Below, one piece after another: positions 9,082-16,907 of a DNA stretch of 64,000 nucleotides. Source of the stretch: Echinicola arenosa (GTDB lineage: Bacteria; Bacteroidota; Bacteroidia; Cytophagales; Cyclobacteriaceae); NCBI RefSeq assembly GCF_014841125.1, contig NZ_JACYTQ010000004.1:388055-452054 (forward strand), given 5' to 3'. The notes beneath the pieces are model-generated. The model made no database searches, was not told the DNA's origin, and saw only the letters and a program-made list of their open reading frames with translations. A program made the position numbers and the translations under genes. Position 1 is the stretch's first letter. Every line of letters starts with the position of its first letter.

Positions 9082-10794
9082 ATGAGAACAGCTAATTTTT
9101 ATTTGGTCATACTAATGACATTTTTTATTTCTTGCAGCAATCCTGTTAAAGAATCCAAGTCGGATATCTACAACTTCAGTTTTGATAAGTACAATAGTTA
9201 TTTGTCCACTGAAGGGAATTGGCAGTTTGGTGGTTGCTATATGGGTATGTTGAATCATGATACCATCAATGTAAAAGAAGGCTATGCTTCCGGAAAAATC
9301 GAGGTGCAGAGCCCCCAGCACTTCAAAGAAATGCCCTATTACGTTTTTCAAAAGGTCCCTTTGCCAGGTGAATTCAATAAAATCAATATTTCTTTTTGGA
9401 TGAAGACCGATCTTTTGGCAGAATCCAATTTCACAGTAGTGGTCCAGGATCAAGATGAAACCACTGTAAATCATCAAAAACTACCCCTATCAAGGAGTAA
9501 GGATTGGAAACTGGTCAATACCCAGTTGTCTGTAAGGGGGGGGAAGGCTATTTTCTTAAAGTTTGATGTTAAGCCTGAAGGAGTCCTGTGGCTGGATGAT
9601 ATGGAGATCACTGTTGAAGGAAAGGGGTACTATGAGTATTTGGATGAAATGATTGGCCTCCAATCTGAACAAGAAACAGTAAAAAGTGAGAGTATAAAGG
9701 AGTTTCCTTCAGAGATAGGAAACATCATAGAGGATATTGGTGATAGCAGAATCATTGGGCTTGGTGAAAGTAGCCATGGAGTAGAGGAAATGCAGGAGGC
9801 CAAAAATGAAATGGTAAAGGCCTTGATTGAACAAGGCAATTGCAATCTAGTGATGTTTGAATTACCGGATCTTTTTATGCTAAAGATGAATGACTATGTT
9901 TTGGGAAAGACTACGGAAGGTTTTCCTCAAAAAACACCTCAGGTAGGCTTCTTTGGATTAACGGTTAAAAACAAAGAACTGTTTGATTGGATAAGGGAGT
10001 ACAACCTTAAAAATAAAACTAAGGTATCTGTAGCAGGGATGGATTTTTCTTTGAAATGGCGTGAATTAGTAGAGAAGAAAATAAAAGAATACAAAGAAGG
10101 AAGCTGTTATAAAGGACTATGGCACCATTCAAGCAAGTTGTACCCTGATAGCCTTTACAACTATATCAAAAATAACCAAAAGAAACTGGAAGCAGAAGCT
10201 GGCAAATCAAATTACAGGCAACTACTGGAATATTCACAAGGCTACAATCAGGCTTTAAATGTTTTATCTGTTCAATTATATCCACAAATTAGGGATTCAA
10301 TTATGGCAAACAATGTGATCAACTTAGTTGAAAAAAATCTTAAAAAAGGAGAAAAAGGTGTAGTATATGGGCACCTATCACATATCAACAGGCTAAGAAC
10401 AAGTAATTCTGATTTTGTCTCTTTGGGCAACCGACTGGCAAAACATTTTGGAGACCAATATTTTGCCATTGGAATATTGGTTGGAGAGGGAGAAGTTCAG
10501 GGAATGCCCGGACATGTTAGTGGAGATAATAAAACAAATATTCAAGAGCTGTCCTCTCCTCATCCTTTAAGTATAGAAAAATACTGTATGGATCAGTCCA
10601 TCTCCCCATTTTACTCCAACATTAATGATATTCCTTCACTTGGAGATCAAATGCTTATGTATCGGTTTGTTGGAGGGCAGCCTAGGGAGAATCAATTTTT
10701 TCCGGGCAATATTTTCCAAAGACTAGATGGAATTATTTGGTTACCAAAAGGGTCACCCTTAAAGCTTCTACCCTACTTTAATGAATTTATGTAA
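9082..10794 (+). CDS. erythromycin-esterase-family lipoprotein with N-terminal beta-sandwich
   Basis: A 570-residue lipoprotein with a signal ending FISC (Cys18). Residues 25 to about 180 look like a carbohydrate-binding-type jelly roll, with strands such as KINISFWMKTD and a closing VLWLDDMEI typical of these modules. From about 210 the erythromycin esterase (EreA/EreB-like) domain begins: IIGLGESSHG (226-233), the E-x-x-H catalytic region, then FELPDLF and, near 430, VYGHLSHINR, which corresponds to the conserved AHNxHI segment. Family members hydrolyse esters or lactones, but most, including surface-anchored ones, have no tested substrate, so macrolide resistance should not be assumed. It is a single gene. 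Confidence 0.75.
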   Translation: MRTANFYLVILMTFFISCSNPVKESKSDIYNFSFDKYNSYLSTEGNWQFGGCYMGMLNHDTINVKEGYASGKIEVQSPQHFKEMPYYVFQKVPLPGEFNKINISFWMKTDLLAESNFTVVVQDQDETTVNHQKLPLSRSKDWKLVNTQLSVRGGKAIFLKFDVKPEGVLWLDDMEITVEGKGYYEYLDEMIGLQSEQETVKSESIKEFPSEIGNIIEDIGDSRIIGLGESSHGVEEMQEAKNEMVKALIEQGNCNLVMFELPDLFMLKMNDYVLGKTTEGFPQKTPQVGFFGLTVKNKELFDWIREYNLKNKTKVSVAGMDFSLKWRELVEKKIKEYKEGSCYKGLWHHSSKLYPDSLYNYIKNNQKKLEAEAGKSNYRQLLEYSQGYNQALNVLSVQLYPQIRDSIMANNVINLVEKNLKKGEKGVVYGHLSHINRLRTSNSDFVSLGNRLAKHFGDQYFAIGILVGEGEVQGMPGHVSGDNKTNIQELSSPHPLSIEKYCMDQSISPFYSNINDIPSLGDQMLMYRFVGGQPRENQFFPGNIFQRLDGIIWLPKGSPLKLLPYFNEFM

Positions 10795-10889
10795 TAAGTA
10801 GAAGTAGCTTAATGGGACAACTTAGCTTTAATTTAGTTAATCATTTGATGAAATGATACTGGAGTTTAGGCTTGATCTTTTTAACGATA

Positions 10890-10920
10890 TTCATGGCATG
10901 ACTCCAAGTCATGCCATGAA
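10890..10920. terminator. perfect 13-bp hairpin downstream of the esterase gene
   Basis: The arms TTCATGGCATGAC and GTCATGCCATGAA are fully complementary around a 5-nt loop. There is no T-run on either side, so it could be a processed 3' end or an operator-like palindrome rather than a Rho-independent terminator. The left-arm sequence ATTCATGGCATG recurs just after the next gene, at about 12425. Confidence 0.5.
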
Positions 10921-11027
10921 TTGCAATCCTAATATCTTTCCCCCTTGGTGTAAATTGAATATACATCATTCATTTTGTTGAATTTGTAATACCAGCATCG
11001 ACCATTGCTTTTCTGTTCTTTTTAGAT

Positions 11028-11053
11028 AAAATACCCTACGTGGGGTATTTTTT
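11028..11053. terminator. ATACCC/GGGTAT hairpin upstream of a propeller gene
   Basis: A 9-bp stem AAAATACCC/GGGTATTTT with a 6-nt loop is followed by two further T residues. It lies 187 nt before the start of the 6-bladed propeller gene at 11240. The core matches the hairpin at 5633-5678, which also sits upstream of an exported-protein gene. Confidence 0.5.
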
Positions 11054-11239
11054 GTTTACAAAATATTTCATTGTTTTAAAGATTGACGTTTTAATGAATG
11101 GGATAAATGGTTTTCTACTGCTCTAAATAAGTGGTCAGGGTTGAGTTTTTAATAGACATGTGTCAATCAATATAGAAAATTGGAAATAAGGTTTCCTTGT
11201 GAAAGCTTCAAGATTAGAATAAGAGAATTATTATTAGAA

Positions 11240-12424
11240 ATGAAAGGATATATTTTATTAGTTCTTATTGGGATAATAGCGCTTGGTAGTTGTACTAAGA
11301 ATAAGCATGAAGCTGGTTTGGTCCAATCCCCAGATCACCTTGACTTGACTATTACTTCCCAATTGGATAATATGGCCAATGGTTTTAGCGATATTTTTAA
11401 TGAGGGGACTTTTATACCAATTGATTTAGGGGAATCGCTTTACCTCGCTTCATTGGATGAACTGGAGCTGGATGATGACAAATGGATTATTTTGGATCGA
11501 AAGAGCTCACAGCTGCTGGTTTGTAATAATTCTGGAAGGTTGATAAAGAAAATTGGAGAATTGGGGTCCGGTCCAGGGGAATTTCAGGGGCTGAATGATT
11601 TTTTTATAGATAAAGGAGAAAAAGAGCTGATTGCATTTTCCAATTCAGACATGTCCTTCTATTGTTTTTCGTTAGAAAACGGGGATTTTATAAAGAGGGT
11701 AAAGTTAGGCATGTATGGGGATAAAATAGAGCAAGTAGATAAAGATTCCTATTTACTTTACTTAAACCACAATCTAAGTGATAAAAGTGGAGAGTTCAAT
11801 CTGGTTTTGATTGATAAAAAAGGTCAGATTAGAGATAAGTTCTTTCCAATTGATCCTCAAAAATCCAATATGGTAATTCCATTCTCAGGATTTCTTACCA
11901 AGTCAAATGGTGAACTGCTTTTTTCATCTCCATTTAGCAATGAGGTCTTTCAATTTGATGGGGAGTCAAGGAGTTTTCAGAAAAGTATCAGCATGAATAT
12001 TAACAGTGATTATATGGAAGAAAACAAAGCGGATTTTCAAAAAATAGTAAATGCCAATGTGTTGGTACATGATAAATCAGTAAGATTTCTTGGTGAAACA
12101 TTCATGAAAAATAATGACTTCATTTTATTTAATTATCAATATAAATCCCAGAGAAGATTTGGATTGTATAGTGTCAAGGAAGAATCACTTAAGTCTTTTA
12201 GTAAATCTTTAAATGACCCTCTCTTCAAATTACTTGAAAAGCCTTTATACTTGGATGAAGAGAACTTTGTCTACTTTGGAATTTCTTCAGACCAAATTGC
12301 TTACCTAAGAACGAAAAGTCCTGATTTATATCAATTACTCAATTCGGAAACGCGACAAATGTTTGAAGAAAATAGGGAGCAGATCAGCCATTATGTTTTA
12401 AAAACTAAAATAAAGGATCGTTAA
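11240..12424 (+). CDS. 6-bladed beta-propeller lipoprotein (DUF5128-like)
   Basis: The open frame reaches back to 11180, but the ATG at 11240 puts a proper signal at the N-terminus with a lipobox ALGSC (Cys18), giving 394 residues. The family loop appears as GSGPGEFQGLNDFFI, about residue 104. Preceding strands (WIILDRKSSQLLVCNNSGRLI) and later ones (LVLIDKKGQI) match propeller blades. No enzymatic residues can be named. It is monocistronic, about 120 bp before the RND adaptor gene; the 11028-11053 hairpin lies in its upstream region. Confidence 0.75.
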   Translation: MKGYILLVLIGIIALGSCTKNKHEAGLVQSPDHLDLTITSQLDNMANGFSDIFNEGTFIPIDLGESLYLASLDELELDDDKWIILDRKSSQLLVCNNSGRLIKKIGELGSGPGEFQGLNDFFIDKGEKELIAFSNSDMSFYCFSLENGDFIKRVKLGMYGDKIEQVDKDSYLLYLNHNLSDKSGEFNLVLIDKKGQIRDKFFPIDPQKSNMVIPFSGFLTKSNGELLFSSPFSNEVFQFDGESRSFQKSISMNINSDYMEENKADFQKIVNANVLVHDKSVRFLGETFMKNNDFILFNYQYKSQRRFGLYSVKEESLKSFSKSLNDPLFKLLEKPLYLDEENFVYFGISSDQIAYLRTKSPDLYQLLNSETRQMFEENREQISHYVLKTKIKDR

Positions 12425-12555
12425 TTCATGGCATGTCTTCAAATCAAAGCCAGCATGCTCAAGTCTAGCGTTTAATACCTGATATCTCTCCTAGTTTCTT
12501 TTCTATTACTTAATAATTTAGTTAATTAAGGATTCGAAAATTTTAAATTAAATAC

Positions 12556-13635
12556 ATGAACTTAAAGCCACTTTTTTTTCTACCATTACTGGCAGTATCG
12601 GTCTTCTTTTCCTGCGAAACCAAAGGGGACAAAGCAGAGGAGATTCCCATAGAATCCATGCGCAAGGAGGTAGCGGGAACCAAGGTCACCGTAGCCAAAG
12701 CAGAAAAGCGTTCTTTTGATTACCTGATCAATGCCTCGGGCAAGGTGGAGGCCGCCCAGCAGGTGACTGTAATCATCCAAAGACAGGGCTACCTCAAGGA
12801 GCTTGATGTCAAGGAAGGCCAGTCCGTGCAGGCAGGCACCCTTATCGCCCAGCTCGACAATACCAACAATATCTTCCAAAAAGAAAAGGCCTGGGTCCAG
12901 TTAAAAAATGCCCAGGCTTCTTACAACAGTGAAAAGCTGGGCTATGCCACCATCTTTGAAGGAGAAAATACCGATCAGATTACCATGTTGGAGGAACAGC
13001 TCAAGGCCAGCAGTGGCTTATTGTCCGCAGAGATCGAACTCAAAGAGGTAGAAATGGAACTGGCCAAAGCGGCCATCAAGGCCCCGATATCCGGTAAGGT
13101 GGCTGACCTGAAGATCAAGCCCGGCAGCTTGGTCAATGCCGGGGATGAACTTTGTGAAATTCTCAGCACCAACCTTCTGGAGCTCCATGTCAAGGTACTG
13201 GAATCCGATATTCCCTTTATTGCTTTGGGACAAATAGCTGAAGTCTATCCGGTTTCCGGAGGCACAGGCAGCTTAAGCGGAAAGGTCAGCAGCATCAACC
13301 CTAAAGTGGATGAAAATGGTCTGGTAGAAGTGGGGATACAGCTTTCGGGCGCATCCAAGCTCCTTCCCGGGATGAATGCCCGTGCCGTCATCCGGGCCCC
13401 GCAGACCAACAGTGTCGTAGTGCCCAAACAGGCACTGGTATACCGTTCTGGCAGACCGGTGGTCTTTACCCTCAGTGGCACGGAATCCAAATGGAACTAT
13501 GTGGAGGTCGGCAAGGACAATGGTCGCGAAATCGAAATCCTGGATGGGGTAAAGGATGGGGAAACGGTTATTACCAGTAATAACCTCCAGCTTGGCCACC
13601 AAGCCCAGGTTCAGGTAGTAGAAGAAAATAAATAG
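12556..13635 (+). CDS. RND efflux periplasmic adaptor (membrane fusion protein)
   Basis: A 359-residue lipoprotein adaptor (VFFSC, Cys20). It shows the HlyD/MFP layout: a biotinyl-lipoyl half (GYLKELDVKEGQSVQAGTLIAQLD), a short coiled-coil hairpin (about 105-170, rich in K, E, A), the second lipoyl half (IKAPISGKVADLKIKPGSLVNAGDELCEI), then a beta-barrel and membrane-proximal domain (VVVPKQALVYRSGRPVVF). It would bridge an inner-membrane RND pump to an outer-membrane TolC-like channel; no channel gene lies nearby. The RND permease gene starts 3 nt after its stop. The block from here to 20.0 kb looks noticeably richer in G+C than the genes on either side. Confidence 0.9.
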   Translation: MNLKPLFFLPLLAVSVFFSCETKGDKAEEIPIESMRKEVAGTKVTVAKAEKRSFDYLINASGKVEAAQQVTVIIQRQGYLKELDVKEGQSVQAGTLIAQLDNTNNIFQKEKAWVQLKNAQASYNSEKLGYATIFEGENTDQITMLEEQLKASSGLLSAEIELKEVEMELAKAAIKAPISGKVADLKIKPGSLVNAGDELCEILSTNLLELHVKVLESDIPFIALGQIAEVYPVSGGTGSLSGKVSSINPKVDENGLVEVGIQLSGASKLLPGMNARAVIRAPQTNSVVVPKQALVYRSGRPVVFTLSGTESKWNYVEVGKDNGREIEILDGVKDGETVITSNNLQLGHQAQVQVVEENK

Positions 13636-13638
13636 CCC

Positions 13639-16600
13639 ATGGTCAGATTTTTATTGGCTAGGCCCATCGCAGTGACCATGGTCTTTCTGGCCCTGATGGT
13701 CTTTAGCCTGATAGCATTCACCAAACTTCCGATATCCCTGCTGCCACCTATAGACGTGCCCCAGATTGTGGTCAAGGTCAGCTATCCCAATGCTTCCCCG
13801 GAGGCCATCGAGCAAAATGTACTGCGGCCGGTGCGGGAGGGACTGCTTACCCTCAATGGCCTGGAGGACATGGAAAGCAAGGCGGGCAGCGAAGTGGGCA
13901 CAATCCGCCTGCAGTTTGCCTTTGGCACTTCCATGGAGCTGGCCTACATCGAAGTAAACGAGAAGATCGATCGCCTGACCAATAGCCTGCCGGAAGAGTT
14001 GGACCGTCCTCAGGTCATCCGCATCAACACCAATGACATTCCCATGGTCCGCATTCAGGTGACGCCCAAAGAAGGCATCGACCATGCGGAAGTGACCAAG
14101 TTGGCAGAAAATGTCCTCAAGAAAAGGATCGAACAGCTGCAGGGCATTTCTCTAGTGGACATCAACGGCAAGCAAGAAAGGGTCATCACCGTAACGCCCA
14201 ATAAGGCCGTCCTGGCAGGACTGGGCATGACTGAGCAAAATGTCATCAATGCCATACAGTCCGGCAACCGCGAGCTGCCTGGCATCAGCGTAAAGGATGG
14301 GCAGTACCGTTACTTTTTAAGGCTGGCCAGCAGGGTAGATAGCCCTACTGACATTGAGGGTCTTCCGGTCAGTGCAGCGAATGGCCATACAGTGCCACTG
14401 GGAAAAGTGGCCCAAGTGCAGTATGAAATGGGCGAAACCATGGGCTACCACCTCTATGGTCAGCAGGAAGGCTTGGTGGTCACGGTTCATAAGCAGGCTG
14501 CGGCGAAGATGAATGAACTGATGGAAAAGGTCAGGGCGTCCGTGGAGCTGTTTAAAAAAGACTACCCACAAGTGGACTTTGCCATGACCCAAGACCAATC
14601 TACCCTGCTCAATGCCGGGATCAGCAACCTGCAGACCAGTTTGCTTTTTGGTGGGATTTTTGCCTTTGGGGTGCTCTTTGTCTTTATGGGCAATTACCGC
14701 ATGCCCATTATCATTGGACTGAGCTTGCCCACTTCCTTGGTGATCAGCTTTCTGGTCTTTTATGCCTTTGGCATCTCCATCAATGTGATTTCACTCAGTG
14801 GCTTGGCACTGGGCCTGGGCATGTTGATCGACAATGCGATCATTGTACTGGACAATATTACCCGCAAGCGGCAGGAGGGGCTTCCCATATTTGAGGCTTG
14901 TGTGACCGGGGTCAATGAGGTGATGTCAGCCCTGATTTCCTCGGTATTGACAACCTTGGCGGTATTTGTGCCCTTGGTCTTCCTAAGTGGGATTTCAGGA
15001 GCCTTGTTTTTTGATCAGGCTGTATCTGTGGCAGCCATTCTCTTTGTATCCTTACTGGTGGCCTTTGTGCTTTTACCTTTGCTTTACAAACTATTTTTTG
15101 CCAAACAGGAATGGAATTCAAAGCAGGAAGACAGTCGCTTTTTCAAGGCCATTCTCAAACTATACAAAGGAGCTTACCAAAAACTCATGACCCACAGAAA
15201 GCTCAGCTTGGCCTTGCTTTTTGCTTTGGTTCCGCTCTTCCTGCTGGTTGGCCTGGCACTGCCCACAGCAGGTTTGCCGCCCATCGATAAAAAAGATGCC
15301 GTACTGGAAGTGGATTGGAACGAGCCCATTGGGGTGGAGCAAAACCGGGACCGGATCAAAAACATCATGGCCAGCTTGGAGGGCCAATATGAGCAAGCAG
15401 AAGCGGATATAGGGGTAAGGCAGTTTTTGCTTTTTGATGGGGAAAATGCGGTGCAGCAGGCTACCGTTTATATGGACTTTGAGGACAGGGAAAGCAAGGA
15501 AAGCCAGATGGAGCAATTGGAAGGTCTCCTGACCGAGAATTACCCCATGGCAAGCATGGAGATCAAGGATGCCCCCAATGCCTTTGATCAGCTGTTCAAT
15601 GCCAATATCCCCTATTATGAGTTGCGCTGGAAAATGCTGGAAAGCAAACAGCCCGTGGAGGCCAGCACCATGGGCACTTGGTTGGAGAAGCTGCCTTTGC
15701 AGGATTGGAAAAAAGGACCGGGCCTGCAAGAGGAATCAGCGGTGATTTTCCGTATTGACCTGGAGAAGCTGGCCCTGTATGAAGTGGAGATCGGTGCGCT
15801 GACGGGGGCTGTGGAGAAGCTCTTTGGCCATTACCCCATCGATGAGATCAAGCACTTCAATGAGGTCACCCCAATCAAGCTTCAGGGCAATAAAAATGAT
15901 TTTGGGCAAATCCTCAATAACAATTACTTGCAAGGCAAAGAGGGACAGCGATATGCCTTGTCCAATTTTATCCAGGTAAACTATGAGAACCACTACAAAT
16001 ATGTGACGGCAGACAAAATAGATGTGTACCAATCCTTGGAGTTGACAGGGGAAAACCCAGCGGAGCATGAGCTGGCCTTAAAGCAATGGGGCAAGGACAG
16101 AAGTCTGAGTGTTTCCTTTTTTGGGCAGTACTTTAAGGATCAGGAAAATGTCAAGCAGCTGATGGGGATCCTGGGCGTTTCGGTACTCCTACTCTATTTT
16201 ATTTTGGCCGCCCAGTTTGAAAGTTTTGTGCAGCCCATGATCGTGATATTTACCTTGCCCTTGGGAATTGGTGGGGCATTATTGGTGCTTTGGCTGACAG
16301 GAACTTCCCTGAATGTGATGTCAGCCATTGGCTTGGTGGTGATGTTGGGGATAATGGTCAATGACGCCATCCTAAAGATCGATACCATCAACCGCTTAAA
16401 GGTAAAATACAAGGAACAGGAAAAGGAATGGTCGCAGGCAAAAGTATTGGACAGGGCCCTGTATGAGGCAGGAGAAATCAGGTTGAAACCCATCCTGATG
16501 ACCTCCATTACCACGATCTTGGCCCTCTTGCCGGTGATCTTCAGTGCTGGCTTAGGAGCCGACCTGCAAAGGCCACTGGTGTACAGCGTTATCGGCGGCC

Positions 16601-16668
16601 TGACCATCGGTACCCTGACGGCATTGTACTTTGTCCCTTTGGCGTATTGGGCGGTAGTGAGGAAGTAG
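13639..16668 (+). CDS. RND efflux permease, first of two
   Basis: A 1009-residue inner-membrane proton-driven exporter of the AcrB/HAE-1 superfamily. The order is TM1 (about 10-30), a porter domain, TM2-6 including GMLIDNAIIVLDN with the proton-relay Asp398 in TM4, a second porter domain, then TM8-12. In TM10 the usual AKNAIL motif of AcrB, with its essential Lys, reads VNDAIL, the Lys-less form found in many non-AcrB RND pumps. Both porter halves are short compared with AcrB (1049 residues). It should work with the adaptor just upstream; whether it pairs with the second permease at 16908 as a heteromer, as in MdtBC, is inference. Confidence 0.9.
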   Translation: MVRFLLARPIAVTMVFLALMVFSLIAFTKLPISLLPPIDVPQIVVKVSYPNASPEAIEQNVLRPVREGLLTLNGLEDMESKAGSEVGTIRLQFAFGTSMELAYIEVNEKIDRLTNSLPEELDRPQVIRINTNDIPMVRIQVTPKEGIDHAEVTKLAENVLKKRIEQLQGISLVDINGKQERVITVTPNKAVLAGLGMTEQNVINAIQSGNRELPGISVKDGQYRYFLRLASRVDSPTDIEGLPVSAANGHTVPLGKVAQVQYEMGETMGYHLYGQQEGLVVTVHKQAAAKMNELMEKVRASVELFKKDYPQVDFAMTQDQSTLLNAGISNLQTSLLFGGIFAFGVLFVFMGNYRMPIIIGLSLPTSLVISFLVFYAFGISINVISLSGLALGLGMLIDNAIIVLDNITRKRQEGLPIFEACVTGVNEVMSALISSVLTTLAVFVPLVFLSGISGALFFDQAVSVAAILFVSLLVAFVLLPLLYKLFFAKQEWNSKQEDSRFFKAILKLYKGAYQKLMTHRKLSLALLFALVPLFLLVGLALPTAGLPPIDKKDAVLEVDWNEPIGVEQNRDRIKNIMASLEGQYEQAEADIGVRQFLLFDGENAVQQATVYMDFEDRESKESQMEQLEGLLTENYPMASMEIKDAPNAFDQLFNANIPYYELRWKMLESKQPVEASTMGTWLEKLPLQDWKKGPGLQEESAVIFRIDLEKLALYEVEIGALTGAVEKLFGHYPIDEIKHFNEVTPIKLQGNKNDFGQILNNNYLQGKEGQRYALSNFIQVNYENHYKYVTADKIDVYQSLELTGENPAEHELALKQWGKDRSLSVSFFGQYFKDQENVKQLMGILGVSVLLLYFILAAQFESFVQPMIVIFTLPLGIGGALLVLWLTGTSLNVMSAIGLVVMLGIMVNDAILKIDTINRLKVKYKEQEKEWSQAKVLDRALYEAGEIRLKPILMTSITTILALLPVIFSAGLGADLQRPLVYSVIGGLTIGTLTALYFVPLAYWAVVRK

Positions 16669-16696
16669 GTGGAGTAATGCGTATTAGGGAAAACCA

Positions 16697-16716
16697 GTTG
16701 TGTTGTGTTGTGTTGT
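16697..16716 (+). repeat. pentanucleotide repeat (GTTGT)x4
   Basis: Four perfect 5-bp units lie 28 nt after the stop of the first RND permease gene, immediately before the hairpin cluster. Confidence 0.7.
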
Positions 16717-16825
16717 ACCAAGTCTCTGACTTGGTACTGGTGACCTAGAGTCTCCGACTCAAATAAAAGTAGAAGTGGAGTAAGAGACTCCAAGTTATTT
16801 GATCCCGCGACAGAGTCGACGGGAT
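16716..16825. repeat. cluster of short GAGTC/GACTC hairpins
   Basis: Three compact inverted repeats occur in 110 bp. They are 16716-16736 (9-bp stem TACCAAGTC/GACTTGGTA, 3-nt loop), 16748-16760 (GAGTC/GACTC, 3-nt loop) and 16802-16825 (ATCCCG-CGAC/GTCG-CGGGAT with one bulged base, AGA loop). A fourth relative (GAGACTCC) sits at about 16784. All are built on the same AGTCTC/GAGAC core. None has a T-run. They separate the two RND permease genes and look like REP-type intergenic elements. Confidence 0.6.
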
Positions 16826-16907
16826 AACGGCAACTTAAAAGAAATAAAAGCTAAGATAAATAAATACTTATATCAAATTTCATTTCTAAAATCCAGCATC
16901 TAAAATA

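Noticed and set aside
10944-10966. TTGGTGTAAATTGAATATACA as another REP copy.
   Set aside because: Only the left half resembles the palindrome; the right arm does not pair, so it is not distinguishable from chance.
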